From: Gemmatimonadaceae bacterium
Lineage (GTDB): Bacteria > Gemmatimonadota > Gemmatimonadetes > Gemmatimonadales > Gemmatimonadaceae
Reading direction: 5' to 3'
Length of the DNA stretch: 64,000 bases
Assembly (NCBI GenBank): GCA_020851035.1
Contig: JADZDM010000006.1
Span: 94,898-158,897 of the forward strand
Under the pieces are notes generated by a model. It had not been told where the DNA came from and did not search any database. It worked only from the letters and a program-made list of their open reading frames with translations. A program made the translations under genes and the position numbers. Shown one piece after another: positions 1 to 8,733 of the stretch (positions within the stretch are counted from its first letter, which is position 1; each line of letters begins with the position of its first letter).

Positions 1-594
1 ACGGTGTCCACGTTCGGGAGCACCGGCCGGACCACGCTCCAGTTCGTGCTCGGGCGCGAGAACTACCTCGAGTCGTCGGCCACCGGCCTGAGCGCCATTG
101 CGTCGGGGGCGCGTACGATTGTGGCGGCGGCGCGAGGCAACGGCTCGGAGGACGCAGGCACCAATGCGGGTGGCGCAATCGTGGTGTTCCCGGGCTATCA
201 CGTCGGCCTGCATTTCTACGATCACCCGACGGCGACACTCGTCTCGGGCGAGCAGTGGCGGGATGACGGCACGCTGCTCTGGTCGGAGGCGCCGTACACG
301 GCGAACGCGGGTGTGGTGGCGACGCAGGTGGTGTCGACGTCGGCCGGGGTGATCAGCAACACCGTGCGTGCCAACAGCGTCACGTCGGGGACGACGTCGC
401 TCGCGGGGACGGCGATGGCGTACCCCAACCTGATGCGCATCGGCCAGGGCAACGTCGCACCCACCACCGACTACCGCTGGCGGCTGGACGGCCAGGTCGC
501 GGAGGTGATGGTCTTCAGCCGTGCCCTGAGCAATACGGAGCGGCAGCAGGTGGAGCGATACATGGGGTGGAAGTGGGGGATCACGGTGCCGTAG
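1..594 (+). CDS. C-terminal part of a LamG/concanavalin-like surface protein (5' end outside window)
   Basis: The frame is open from the first base, so the start lies upstream of the window and only about 197 residues are seen. The end of the protein (around YRWRLDGQVAEVMVF, then SNTERQQVERYMGWKWGI) is typical of LamG-like jelly-roll domains, where an 'I-AEV-VF-R-LS--ER--VE-YL--KWG' segment closes the fold. The composition is rich in Ser, Thr, Gly and Ala, as expected for an exported protein. No membrane anchor is visible in this part. The ligand cannot be judged from sequence; family members usually bind carbohydrate or act as adhesion modules. The stop is TAG at 592-594, and a 140-base gap precedes the Pst operon, so it is probably a separate transcription unit. 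Confidence 0.75.
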   Translation, partial: TVSTFGSTGRTTLQFVLGRENYLESSATGLSAIASGARTIVAAARGNGSEDAGTNAGGAIVVFPGYHVGLHFYDHPTATLVSGEQWRDDGTLLWSEAPYTANAGVVATQVVSTSAGVISNTVRANSVTSGTTSLAGTAMAYPNLMRIGQGNVAPTTDYRWRLDGQVAEVMVFSRALSNTERQQVERYMGWKWGITVP

Positions 595-736
595 CCGGCG
601 CGTCGCGATCGTGTCACGGTGCGCGGGTGCGGTTCCGGTTTGGGAGCGAACGGTGCACACCGTGTCAGTGATCGCCGCACAGTGCCGTCACCGCGCCGTG
701 ACACATGCGCGGTAGCGTGATGGTTCACCACCCTGA

Positions 737-1573
737 GTGAACCTCATGCGTCACCTGCCCCAGTTGCACCCTGCCATTCGCCTGGCACTCCTGTTCGGCG
801 TGACGGCCTGCACCCGCCAGGCCGACGCGCACACCGTGGAGCGCGCGGCCGTGACACTGGCCGGTTCGACGTCCATCCAGCCGTTCGCCGAACGGTGGGC
901 GGAGGAGTATCGCGGCGGGCGGATCATCGTGCAGGCGGGTGGCTCGACGGCCGGCATCAAGGCGGCCCACGACGGCACCGCCGACATCGGGATGGCATCA
1001 CGCACCCTGAGCGCGGCGGAAGCCACCGGGCTGGTCCAGACGGTGGTGGCGCGCGACGGCATCGCCATCATCGTGCACGCGAGCAATCCGGTGAGGACCC
1101 TCACCCTCGCGCAGCTGCGGGCGGTGTATGCGGGGCAGATCCGGAACTGGCGCGACCTGGGCGGCACCGACGCGGCGATCACCGTCATCACGCGTGAGGA
1201 TGGCTCCGGGACGCGCGATGCGTTCGAGGGGTTCGTGATGGGCCGCGCCCGGGAGGCGCAGGAGATCGCCGCCTCGGCGCTGGTGACCGCGTACTCCGGT
1301 GGGCTCCGGAAGATGGTGTCCCAGGATCCAGCGGCGATCGGCTACGTGACCTTCAGCCAGCTCAATCCGCAGGTGCGCGCGCTCGCAGTCGACGGCGTGC
1401 TGCCGACCGAGGCCTCGATCGCGAGCGGGACCTACCGGCTGCAGCGACCGTTCGTGTTCCTGACCCGTGGCGCGCCGGACGGCGCCGCCCGCGAGTTCAT
1501 CAGCTTCGTGCTGTCCATCGCCGGCCAGCAGCTCGCGCGCAGCGAAGGTCTCGCACCGGTGGCGCTCCAGTGA
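737..1573 (+). CDS. pstS: PstS-like phosphate-binding lipoprotein
   Basis: Periplasmic substrate-binding component of the high-affinity Pst phosphate ABC transporter. The N-terminus has a short signal ending in a lipobox (GVTAC, Cys25), so it should be lipid-anchored. The phosphate-binding signature is clear: LAGSTSIQPFAERW near residue 40, QAGGSTAGIKAA near 70, DIGMASR near 90 and REDGSGTRDAFE near 155 match the serine/threonine and Arg/Asp contacts of PstS. At 278 residues it is slightly short for the family. GTG at 737 is used; an in-frame ATG at 746 is an alternative. The gene overlaps pstC by four bases (GTGA), the first of four such overlaps in the operon. No convincing Pho box was found upstream. 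Confidence 0.93.
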   Translation: MNLMRHLPQLHPAIRLALLFGVTACTRQADAHTVERAAVTLAGSTSIQPFAERWAEEYRGGRIIVQAGGSTAGIKAAHDGTADIGMASRTLSAAEATGLVQTVVARDGIAIIVHASNPVRTLTLAQLRAVYAGQIRNWRDLGGTDAAITVITREDGSGTRDAFEGFVMGRAREAQEIAASALVTAYSGGLRKMVSQDPAAIGYVTFSQLNPQVRALAVDGVLPTEASIASGTYRLQRPFVFLTRGAPDGAAREFISFVLSIAGQQLARSEGLAPVALQ

Positions 1574-2490
1574 TGATGATGATCGCGCGGGCCCGGCACT
1601 GGGCGGCGACGTCGCACCTCAGCGACGCGATGGTCGAGCGCATGCTGCTGCTGGCAGCGCTGTCTGCGGTGAGCACACTCGCGCTGATCACCCTCTTCAT
1701 CCTGCGTGAAGGGATGCCGGTCATCCTCGATCGGGGCCCGCTGGAGTTCCTCGCGGGGATGAAATGGGCGCCAAGCCGCGGCCACTTCGGCCTCCTGCCG
1801 ATGATCGCCGGCACCGCCGTCGTGACGCTGGGCGCCCTCGTCATCGGGGTGCCACTTGGCCTCGCGGGGGCGATCACGCTGGCCGAACTGGCGCCACGGA
1901 CGGCACGACAGTACCTGAAGCCGATGATCGAGCTGCTGGCCGGCGTGCCCTCGGTGGTCTACGGGTTCATCGGCATGGAGATCCTCGTCCCCTTCATCCG
2001 GGAGCGCGGTTCGCTCGGTGGCCCGGGGTACTCCGCACTGGCGGCGTCGATCATCCTCGGCATCATGGTGCTGCCGACGATCATCGGGATCAGCATCGAT
2101 GCGCTCGAGGCGGTGCCAAGGGCGTACCGCGACGGATCGCGTGCGCTGGGCGCGACGCAGTGGCAGACGATCACCGGCGTGGTGCTGCCGGCGGCCCGCA
2201 GCGGGATCGTGGCCGCGGTGATCCTCGGCATGGGCCGCGCCGTGGGCGAGACGATGGCCGTGATCATGGTGGCGGGCAACGCCGTCCAGTTCCCGGGTTC
2301 GATGCTCGCGCCGGTGCGCACCCTCACGGCGAACATCGCGCTCGAGATGAGCTATGCCAGCGGGGCACATGCCCAGGCGCTGTTCGCAACCGGGATCGTG
2401 CTGTTCATCGTGAGCCTGAGCCTGAACGGCGTGGCCGGACGCGTGCGCCAGGCCGCGCGAGGCACCGGCACACCCGGGGCGGTCCGGTGA
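1570..2490 (+). CDS. pstC: PstC phosphate ABC transporter permease
   Basis: One of two inner-membrane permeases of the Pst complex. It has about six hydrophobic segments and the binding-protein-dependent transport signature around residue 180 (an EA-...-GS-ALGATQWQTI segment, the loop that docks on the ATPase). The sequence AGVPSVVYGFIGMEILVPF is highly typical of PstC. GTG at 1570 overlaps the pstS stop; an ATG at 1573 is also in frame, so the exact start is uncertain by one or two codons. 306 residues is the normal family size. The gene ends with a GTGA overlap into pstA, implying translational coupling. Confidence 0.95.
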   Translation: MMMMIARARHWAATSHLSDAMVERMLLLAALSAVSTLALITLFILREGMPVILDRGPLEFLAGMKWAPSRGHFGLLPMIAGTAVVTLGALVIGVPLGLAGAITLAELAPRTARQYLKPMIELLAGVPSVVYGFIGMEILVPFIRERGSLGGPGYSALAASIILGIMVLPTIIGISIDALEAVPRAYRDGSRALGATQWQTITGVVLPAARSGIVAAVILGMGRAVGETMAVIMVAGNAVQFPGSMLAPVRTLTANIALEMSYASGAHAQALFATGIVLFIVSLSLNGVAGRVRQAARGTGTPGAVR

Positions 2491-3335
2491 CGCTGCCGCG
2501 CCTGCTGGCACCGCGGACGGCACAGCGCGTCGCCACGACGCTGCTGTGGTCGGCCACCGGGGCGACGGTCGCGCTCCTGCTCTTCATCATCGGCTTCGTG
2601 CTCCGACGCGGCGCCAGCACGCTGTCGTGGGACTTCCTGCTGTCGAGCCCGCGCCACTCCGGCGCCCTTGGCGGCATCCTGCCCACCGTGGTATCCACAC
2701 TCTATGTCTCGGCGGCGGCAGTGCTCGTCGCGGCACCCCTCGGCGTGGCGGCGGCGGTGTACCTCGCCGAATACACTCGCGATGGCAGGCTGACGCGCCT
2801 GATCCGCGGGGGCACCGAGGCGCTGGCTGGCATCCCCAGCATCATCTTCGGCCTGTTTGGCTTCGCCTTCTTCGTGACGACCCTTGGCATGGGCTGGTCG
2901 ATCCTTTCCGGCGGGCTGACGCTGGGCCTGATGATCCTGCCGACGGTGATCCGGACCAGTGAGGAGGCGCTGCGGGCCGTGCCGCGCCACTACCGCGACG
3001 TCGCCCAATCACTGGGCGCATCGAAGTGGCAGTCCATCCGCACGGTGGTGCTGCCGGCGGCCGCACCAGGCGTCATGACCGGTGTCGTGCTCGGCATCGG
3101 GCGCGCGGTGAGCGAGACGGCCGCCGTGATCTTCACCGCCGGCGTGGCACTGAAGATGCCCTGGTCGCCCTTCGATTCCGCCCGCACGATGAGCGTGCAC
3201 TTCTACACGCTCACCATGGAGGGGATCAGCGACGACATGGCGTACGGCACCGCGTCGGTGCTGGTGATGACGATCCTGGTGATCAATGTCGGGGCCTACG
3301 CCATCATGAACCGGCTCACGCGGCGCTACCGGTGA
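2487..3335 (+). CDS. pstA: PstA phosphate ABC transporter permease
   Basis: The second Pst permease, 282 residues from GTG at 2487, which overlaps the pstC stop codon. The longer open frame upstream is only the out-of-frame shadow of pstC. Diagnostic segments are LAGIPSIIFGLFGFAFFV and the ATPase-docking loop EEALRAVPRHYRDVAQSLGA followed by SKWQSI. About six transmembrane segments can be counted. Together with PstC it forms the channel energised by the PstB subunits encoded immediately downstream. The stop overlaps the next start by four bases. Confidence 0.95.
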   Translation: MTLPRLLAPRTAQRVATTLLWSATGATVALLLFIIGFVLRRGASTLSWDFLLSSPRHSGALGGILPTVVSTLYVSAAAVLVAAPLGVAAAVYLAEYTRDGRLTRLIRGGTEALAGIPSIIFGLFGFAFFVTTLGMGWSILSGGLTLGLMILPTVIRTSEEALRAVPRHYRDVAQSLGASKWQSIRTVVLPAAAPGVMTGVVLGIGRAVSETAAVIFTAGVALKMPWSPFDSARTMSVHFYTLTMEGISDDMAYGTASVLVMTILVINVGAYAIMNRLTRRYR

Positions 3336-4126
3336 CACCGGCGCCGCAGGCCGTGGACGACGCGGCCGACGACACGGCCATCGACATCCGGAACCTGTCG
3401 ATCCGGTACGGGGCGGTGGAGGCGCTGCGGCCCACCACGCTGCGCATCGCGCGCGGCACCATCCACGGCATCATCGGGCCGGCGGGCAGCGGCAAGTCGT
3501 CACTGCTGCGCACACTCAACCGGCTCAGCGTGGAGCGCGATGGTGCCACCGCATCGGGTTCGATCCGCATCGATGGCACCGACGTGCTGGCGCTGCGTGG
3601 CGATGCGCTGGCCGCGTTCCGCCGCGGTATCGGGTTCGTCTTCGCCACCCCACAGCCGCTGCCCCGCACCATCTTCGAGAACGTGGCATTCGCGCCGCGC
3701 ATGGCGGGGATCCGCGACCAGGCCGCGCTCGCCGCGATGGTGGAGCGCGCCCTGCGCACCGCGCAGCTCTGGGAGGAGGTGGCGGACCGGCTCGACCTGA
3801 TGGCGACACAACTCTCCGGGGGGCAGCAGCAGCGGCTCTGCATCGCCCGGGCGCTGGCCCTCACGCCAGGGGTGATCCTGCTCGACGAACCGTGCTCCGC
3901 GCTGGATCCGATCACGACGTACCGCATCGAGCAGACGCTGCTGCGGCTGACCCCGGGCGTGACGGTGGTGCTCGTGACGAACAACGTGCATCAGGCGGAG
4001 CGCATCGCCCACGACACCAGTTTCATCCTCAGCGGTGACCTGGTGGAGACCGCCCCCACCGCACGGCTGTTCTCCGCACCGTCCGACACCCGGACGCGCG
4101 ACTACCTCGCCGGCCGGTTCGGGTGA
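3332..4126 (+). CDS. PstB-like ATPase 1 with altered Q-loop and H-loop
   Basis: ABC ATPase of the PstB family, 264 residues from GTG at 3332 (GTGA overlap with pstA). Walker A is GPAGSGKSS (residues 49-57), the signature is a perfect LSGGQ (161-165), and Walker B plus D-loop is [14 protein letters not shown], the PstB hallmark. Two catalytic accessory residues are replaced. The Q-loop that reads VGMVFQ in normal PstB is IGFVFA here (Ala105 instead of Gln), and the H-loop reads VTNNV instead of VTHNM (Asn217 instead of His). This copy is therefore unlikely to hydrolyse ATP efficiently at its own Walker site. The next gene is a second PstB with the complementary defect, so the two may act as an obligate heterodimer on PstC/PstA. 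I leave the symbol empty because it is not a standard pstB. Confidence 0.88.
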   Translation: MTPAPQAVDDAADDTAIDIRNLSIRYGAVEALRPTTLRIARGTIHGIIGPAGSGKSSLLRTLNRLSVERDGATASGSIRIDGTDVLALRGDALAAFRRGIGFVFATPQPLPRTIFENVAFAPRMAGIRDQAALAAMVERALRTAQLWEEVADRLDLMATQLSGGQQQRLCIARALALTPGVILLDEPCSALDPITTYRIEQTLLRLTPGVTVVLVTNNVHQAERIAHDTSFILSGDLVETAPTARLFSAPSDTRTRDYLAGRFG

Positions 4127-4878
4127 GCGACAAGGTCATCGTCGAGGACCTCGACCTCTGGTATGGTGACTTCCAGGGGTTGAAGCAGGTCAGCATCGCC
4201 TTCCCGGACAGGCGCATCACGGCACTCATCGGCCCGTCCGGATGCGGCAAGTCCACGTTGTTGCGATGCCTGAACCGGATGAACGACCTCGTCGACGGCA
4301 CGCGCATCACGGGCCGCGTGCTGCTCGACGGCACCGACATCCATGCGGCAGGCTTCGACGTGGAACAGCTGCGGCGGCGCGTGGGGATGGTGTTCCAGCG
4401 GCCGAACCCGTTCCCGCTGTCGGTGGAGGAGAACGTCGCCTACGGACCGCGGCTGCACGGTGAGCGGCGCCCCCACGTGCTGCGCGGCATCGTGCACGAC
4501 TCCCTGCAGGCCGTCGGCCTGCTCGGCGTGGCCGGGGTGCGCCTCGACCAGCCGGCGCTGGACCTGTCCGGCGAGCAGCAGCAGCGCCTCTGCATCGCCC
4601 GCGCGCTGGCCACGTCACCCGACGTGCTGCTGATGGACGAGCCCTGCAGCGCCCTCGACCCGATCGCCACCGCGGGCATCGAGGCGTTGATGCAGCGGCT
4701 CGTCGCGCAGTACACGATCATCATCGTGACCCACAACATGGCGCAAGCGATGCGCGTGTCGCACCGGACCGGCTTCATGCTGATGGGCGAGCTGATCGAG
4801 GTCGGCGACACGCCACAGCTGTTCGGCAGCCCGCGAGACGAGCGTACCGGGAGCTACATCGCGGGACAGTACGGCTGA
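4123..4878 (+). CDS. pstB: PstB phosphate ABC transporter ATPase 2 (LSGEQ signature)
   Basis: Second PstB-family ATPase, 251 residues, starting at GTG 4123 in a four-base overlap with the first. Walker A (GPSGCGKST, residues 37-45), the Q-loop ([12 protein letters not shown], Gln92), Walker B ([14 protein letters not shown]) and the H-loop (IVTHNMAQA, His204) are all canonical. The ABC signature is changed from LSGGQ to LSGEQ (Glu151). In an ABC dimer the Walker site of one subunit works with the signature of the other. The intact Walker/Q/H set here would pair with the intact LSGGQ of the upstream copy, giving one good and one degenerate site. This is the last gene of the operon; no phoU follows. 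Confidence 0.93.
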   Translation: MSDKVIVEDLDLWYGDFQGLKQVSIAFPDRRITALIGPSGCGKSTLLRCLNRMNDLVDGTRITGRVLLDGTDIHAAGFDVEQLRRRVGMVFQRPNPFPLSVEENVAYGPRLHGERRPHVLRGIVHDSLQAVGLLGVAGVRLDQPALDLSGEQQQRLCIARALATSPDVLLMDEPCSALDPIATAGIEALMQRLVAQYTIIIVTHNMAQAMRVSHRTGFMLMGELIEVGDTPQLFGSPRDERTGSYIAGQYG

Positions 4879-5086
4879 GGGACGGGCGGCGACAGCATCG
4901 TGCGTGCACCAACGGTCACGAGCCCGAGACGCGACGGATACATCCGGGCGACGCAGCGCGCCGTTTCGCCGGTGAATCGCCACGCCGGGTGCGGATTCCC
5001 ACAGCTGTCCACGACTTGTCCACGCCGGGTGCGCCGGCTTGTCACGAACGTGCACCGTGCGTTCAGGCGGTCGCGACGGTGGCACC

Positions 5087-5362
5087 CTACGCCGGCGCGC
5101 GTCCCGCGTCGATGGCGCCGTCCAGCCGCTGCACCAGGGCCCGCACCCGCTCCAGCATCGTCCGCACCTCAGGCGAGGCATCGTCGTCGTGCTCGCCGTC
5201 GATGCCGAAGTGGAGGGCGCCATCGTGGTGCAGGTGCGCCAGCGCACGGGCGGCATCGTCCAGCGACACCTCCCCGCTCATGTAGGCGAAGAAGGTGTCG
5301 GCGTCGGCCTGCGAGAATTCGGGCGAAGGCCCGTCGGCGGGGGGCTGAGTCTGGTCGGTCAT
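5087..5362 (-). CDS. Small acidic protein of unknown function
   Basis: 91-residue acidic protein on the opposite strand to its neighbours. The first 20 residues are Pro/Asp-rich and look disordered; the rest (around FFAYMSGEVSLDDAARALAH and VRTMLERVRALVQRLDGAI) should be mostly helical. A His/Asp-rich stretch (HLHHDGALHFGIDGEHDDD) lies in the middle and could bind metal, but no known motif is recognised. Codon usage is normal for the window (G/C third positions). It is divergent from the TerY-like operon, with about 250 bases between the starts. Hypothetical; probably a real gene because of its codon bias and protein-like composition. Confidence 0.5.
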   Translation of the reverse strand: MTDQTQPPADGPSPEFSQADADTFFAYMSGEVSLDDAARALAHLHHDGALHFGIDGEHDDDASPEVRTMLERVRALVQRLDGAIDAGRAPA

Positions 5363-5517
5363 GCGGGAAATCTTGCCCGGTCCTGGAGGCGGGGCGAGAG
5401 GTCACGGGGTGCGCAACGGGCCGGGGTTGCCGCCAGGGACCGCCAGGACGCAGGACCCCGGCCCGCGTGCCCGTTCGCATGACGGACGGCCGATCGGCGG
5501 TGCAAGTTGGAGGGAGA

Positions 5518-5545
5518 GGCCGGCCGTCGAAACGAACGGCCGGCC
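5518..5545. repeat. 10-bp perfect inverted repeat in the leader of the signalling operon
   Basis: GGCCGGCCGT at 5518-5527 and its exact complement at 5536-5545 are separated by eight bases (CGAAACGA). The hairpin lies about 70 bases upstream of the TerY-like start at 5612. It could be an RNA hairpin in the leader or a dyad operator. There is no T-run, so it is not a typical intrinsic terminator. Confidence 0.55.
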
Positions 5546-5611
5546 CGCCGTGTTTCGAAGGCGTCGGGGTGTGTCCCGTCGCCCCAGACCGCCCCTGCTC
5601 CCGGAGTGTTC

Positions 5612-6253
5612 GTGTCGCTGCGCCGCCTGCCCGTCTACATCCTCGCCGACGTCTCCGGCTCCATGCGTGGCACCCCGGTCGAAAGCGTGAAGGCCGGGAT
5701 CCGGCAGTTGCACCGCGACCTGCTCACCGACCCGCAGGCGGTCGAGAGCGCGTACCTGAGCGTGATCACCTTCGCCGACGTGGCCATCCAGGTGGTGCCG
5801 CTCACCGAGGTCAGCAGCTTCATCCCGCCGGAGATGGAGGCGAATGGCCAGACCAACTACGGCGATGCGCTCCGCGTGCTGCTGGAGTGCTTCGAGATGG
5901 AGGTCGTCCGCACCACACCCGAGCAGAAGGGGGACTGGCGCCCGCTGGTCTTCATCCTCTCCGACGGCGCGCCGACAGACACCGGCTGGACGGAATACGC
6001 GGCGCAGCTTCGCAGCCGCCGCCCCGCCAACATCATCGCCGTCGCCTGCGGAGACCACGCCGACCTGGCCGCCCTGCGCGAGACCACGGACACGGTCATC
6101 CAGATGCGCGACATGTCGCCCGATGCGTTCCGCGCCTTCTTCAAGTTCGTGTCCGCCAGCGTGAAGACCACCAGCGCCAAGGTCGGCTCGGTGGGTGAGG
6201 GCGGCGCGATCACGCTGCCGCCGCCACCGCCCGGCATCACGATCATTCCCTGA
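5612..6253 (+). CDS. TerY-like von Willebrand factor A domain protein
   Basis: 213-residue cytoplasmic vWA protein. The start chosen is GTG 5612, five bases after a GGAG sequence, because it gives an N-terminus of the form SLRRLPVYILADVSGSM, the usual beginning of TerY-like proteins; the frame is open further upstream. The MIDAS metal site is visible as DVSGSM (DxSxS), a later Thr in GQTNYGDAL, and Asp in ILSDGAPTD. vWA proteins of this type bind divalent metal and scaffold protein complexes. It is followed four bases later by a PP2C phosphatase and then a kinase, the order seen in TerY-P triads linked to the Ter stress-response network. No other ter genes are in the window, so a role in tellurite or metal stress is only inferred from family. 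Confidence 0.88.
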   Translation: MSLRRLPVYILADVSGSMRGTPVESVKAGIRQLHRDLLTDPQAVESAYLSVITFADVAIQVVPLTEVSSFIPPEMEANGQTNYGDALRVLLECFEMEVVRTTPEQKGDWRPLVFILSDGAPTDTGWTEYAAQLRSRRPANIIAVACGDHADLAALRETTDTVIQMRDMSPDAFRAFFKFVSASVKTTSAKVGSVGEGGAITLPPPPPGITIIP

Positions 6254-6256
6254 CGG

Positions 6257-7252
6257 GTGCGCGACGAGACCGAGGCTCCGACACCGCCGGTGCCGGAGGC
6301 GATCATCGAACCGGCATCGTGGAGCTCGCGCGCGCCCGATGCCGAGTGGGCGCCGGCACCACTCGTCGAGGCACTCGGCGAGCGCTTCATCACGATGGCA
6401 GCCGCCGAGCCGTGCACCATCGACCGCCAGGTCGACGGGTGGGCCGTGCTCGGCGCCAGCGTGCGCGGCAAGTCGCATGGACATCGCGGCGAGCACCGCG
6501 ACGATGCCATCGCGTGCGTGTCGCGCGACGGACTGCTGGTGATGGCGGTGGCCGATGGCGCGGGATCGAGTGCACTCAGCCGGATCGGTGCGGCCGTGGT
6601 TGCCGACATCGCCACGCACCGCACCGCCGCACGGTTCGCCGCCGACGGGCACAACGCCGACACCACGTCGCGACTCGGCACCGCCATGGCGCACGCGGTG
6701 CACGACGCCGCGATGCGGCTCCATGCACTCGCCGCGGCCGCGGCCGAGCCGCCGACGGCGTTCCGCACCACGCTGCTGCTGGTGGCGATGGTCGGTGACA
6801 CGATGCTCGTGTCGCAGGTGGGGGATGGCGCCGTGCTGGTGCAGCAGGCCGATGGCCGCGTGCTGCGTGTGGGCGGGGCACGTGACACGATGTGGGCGGG
6901 CGAGGTGACCTGCTTCGTGCCCGATCCGTGTGCCATGACCGCGGCGGCGGAATTCCGGCAGCTCCGCACCAGCGATGTGGCGCTGGTGGCGCTGCTCACC
7001 GACGGCATCGACGATCCGTTCCACCCGCTGGAGCAGAGCGGCGACCGGCTCGTGTCGCAGTGGCGGCACGGCACCACCGAGTCCATCGGCGTGGCACGGC
7101 AACCACCCGCCGGTGCCGTGCTCGGTGATGCCGCGGCCCTGCTCACCTGGATGGGGTTCGAGCAGCGGGGCGAGTCCGACGACCGGTCGTTGCTGCTGGC
7201 CTGGCGTGACGTGGCAGTGACGCCACCGGTGACGCCACCGGTGACGAAATGA
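6257..7252 (+). CDS. PP2C-family protein phosphatase
   Basis: 331 residues, GTG start four bases after the vWA gene. The PP2C metal-binding residues can be traced: the RDDA segment near residue 82, VADGAGSSAL at 98-107 (Asp100), VSQVGDGAVLVQQ near residue 190, TDGIDDP near 250 and the final SDDRSLLLAW near 310. These form the two-metal site that dephosphorylates Ser/Thr residues. The first 60 residues are not part of the PP2C core. The likely substrate is the kinase encoded next or that kinase's targets, because the pair is translationally coupled (ATGA overlap). The end carries a short repeated TPPVTPPV tail. Predicted to be cytoplasmic. Confidence 0.9.
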   Translation: MRDETEAPTPPVPEAIIEPASWSSRAPDAEWAPAPLVEALGERFITMAAAEPCTIDRQVDGWAVLGASVRGKSHGHRGEHRDDAIACVSRDGLLVMAVADGAGSSALSRIGAAVVADIATHRTAARFAADGHNADTTSRLGTAMAHAVHDAAMRLHALAAAAAEPPTAFRTTLLLVAMVGDTMLVSQVGDGAVLVQQADGRVLRVGGARDTMWAGEVTCFVPDPCAMTAAAEFRQLRTSDVALVALLTDGIDDPFHPLEQSGDRLVSQWRHGTTESIGVARQPPAGAVLGDAAALLTWMGFEQRGESDDRSLLLAWRDVAVTPPVTPPVTK

Positions 7253-8733
7253 GTGCGAGTGCGACACGCGCGCTGTCGGTGCCGGTGAAGACCACCGACG
7301 GCCGCACCATCACGCTCCGCGGCACGCCGCTCGCGAGCGGGGCCGAGAAGGTGGCGTTCCTGTCGATGGATGGGCGCGATGTCGTGGCGTTCTACTTCGG
7401 CACGCTCCGGGATCGCGCGGAGCGTGTCGAGCGCCTGAAGCGCATCGTGTCCAGCTACGATCCCACCCGCGGCGCCGGCGGCGAGTACTGGCGCAGCGCG
7501 TTCTGCTGGCCCACCGGCATCGTGGACGGCGCCGCCGCGGTGCCGGCGGACTTCGCACGCGCCCATGCGCTGGCACAGCCGTCACTCGGCGTGGTGATGC
7601 CGGTGTACCGCGGCGTGTTCTTCATGCACGATCGCTTCGGGAACCGCGTGGAGAAGGAAGTGCGCTGGTTCACGGGCCGGAAGGCGGGCGCCCTGATCCC
7701 CGAGGCCGAGAAGGGCACGCTGCTGACGCGGCTGCAGGTGTGCATGCGGCTCGCACGTGCGGTGCGGCGGCTGCACTTCGCGGGCCTCGCGCACAGCGAC
7801 CTCTCGAACCGCAACGTGCTGGTGGACCTGCGCGGGGGTGAGGCGTGCGTGATCGACATCGACGCGCTGGTCGTGCCCGGGCTCGCGCCGCCGACGGTGC
7901 TCGGCACGCCGGGGTACATGGCCCCGGAGATCGTCGCGGGGCGGTCACTGCCGACGATCGAGACCGATCGGCATGCGCTGGCGGTGCTGTTCCACGAGCT
8001 GCTGCTGCAGCGGCACCCGCTGCGCGGCCGGCTGGTGCACAGCACGCGCAGCGCCGAGGAGGACGAGCAGCTCTCGATGGGGGTGAAGGCGCTGTTCGTG
8101 GAGCATCGCACCGACCGTCGCAACGCCCCCGAGTCGCCGATCACCGTCAGCGTGGATGCCCTCGGCCCGCACCTCGCGCCCCTCATGCGCCGCGCGTTCG
8201 AGGAGGGGCTGCACGCGCCGTCGCATCGCCCCGATGCGGTGGAGTGGGAGGAGGCGCTGTACCGCACGCTCGAGCGCATCCTGCCGACGCCGACGGGGCG
8301 AGGCTGGCTGATCCTGCCGGAGCGTGGTCCGACGGTGGATCCCTGGACCGGCGAGGTCGTGCACCGCGTGGTGCCGCAGTTGCGTTCCGGGCGTGGGACC
8401 GGCGGCGACTGGCGGGACGACGGGATCGTGACGGCACTCTTCCATCACCGCACGCTGCACCAGTGGCACCTGGACACCGGGGTGCGTCCGCGGGAGGCGG
8501 TGTCGCGGGAGGCGGTTGGGTACGTCTCGTTCCACGAGGGGGCGTGGTGGCTGGTGAACCTGACGGATCGGGAGTGGCGGGTGGTGCAGGCCGTTCGAGG
8601 GGACGGGGATCCTGAACGGGTGATCGGCCGGAACACGCCGGTGCAGCTCCGCGATGGGCTCGAGCTGGCCGTGGCCGACGGCGCCGACGGCGTCGCGGGC
8701 CGCACCTGGCGCGTGTCGATGCGGGGGGCCTAG
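7249..8733 (+). CDS. Eukaryotic-like Ser/Thr protein kinase, atypical
   Basis: 494-residue protein with a kinase domain in roughly residues 20-320. The catalytic loop is HSDLSNRNV (H182, D184, N189), the metal-binding DFG triplet is replaced by DID (203-205), and the activation segment ends GTPGYMAPEI. In the N-lobe the strand expected to carry the VAIK-type lysine reads DVVAFYFG, with no Lys at that place. Either a nearby Lys (K34) substitutes or the enzyme is atypical. The last 170 residues contain no domain I recognise and no transmembrane segment. It overlaps the phosphatase by ATGA and abuts the next gene with no gap. The vWA-phosphatase-kinase order defines a TerY-P-like phospho-signalling module. 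Confidence 0.87.
   Translation: MSASATRALSVPVKTTDGRTITLRGTPLASGAEKVAFLSMDGRDVVAFYFGTLRDRAERVERLKRIVSSYDPTRGAGGEYWRSAFCWPTGIVDGAAAVPADFARAHALAQPSLGVVMPVYRGVFFMHDRFGNRVEKEVRWFTGRKAGALIPEAEKGTLLTRLQVCMRLARAVRRLHFAGLAHSDLSNRNVLVDLRGGEACVIDIDALVVPGLAPPTVLGTPGYMAPEIVAGRSLPTIETDRHALAVLFHELLLQRHPLRGRLVHSTRSAEEDEQLSMGVKALFVEHRTDRRNAPESPITVSVDALGPHLAPLMRRAFEEGLHAPSHRPDAVEWEEALYRTLERILPTPTGRGWLILPERGPTVDPWTGEVVHRVVPQLRSGRGTGGDWRDDGIVTALFHHRTLHQWHLDTGVRPREAVSREAVGYVSFHEGAWWLVNLTDREWRVVQAVRGDGDPERVIGRNTPVQLRDGLELAVADGADGVAGRTWRVSMRGA

Noticed and set aside
3332..4126. First PstB copy as a plain pseudogene
   Set aside because: The frame is intact, Walker A/B and LSGGQ are perfect, and coupling to both neighbours is exact; a specialised partner is a better explanation than decay.
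4995..5030. DnaA-box-like sequences (CTGTCCACG, TTGTCCACG) as an origin
   Set aside because: Only two imperfect 9-mers, no AT-rich unwinding region and no dnaA, dnaN or parAB genes nearby.
4900..7267. Long overlapping frames on both strands across the TerY-like operon (for example 4900-6198 plus, 5402-7267 minus)
   Set aside because: They overlap well-supported domain-bearing genes and their translations are Arg/His/Gly-rich without domains.
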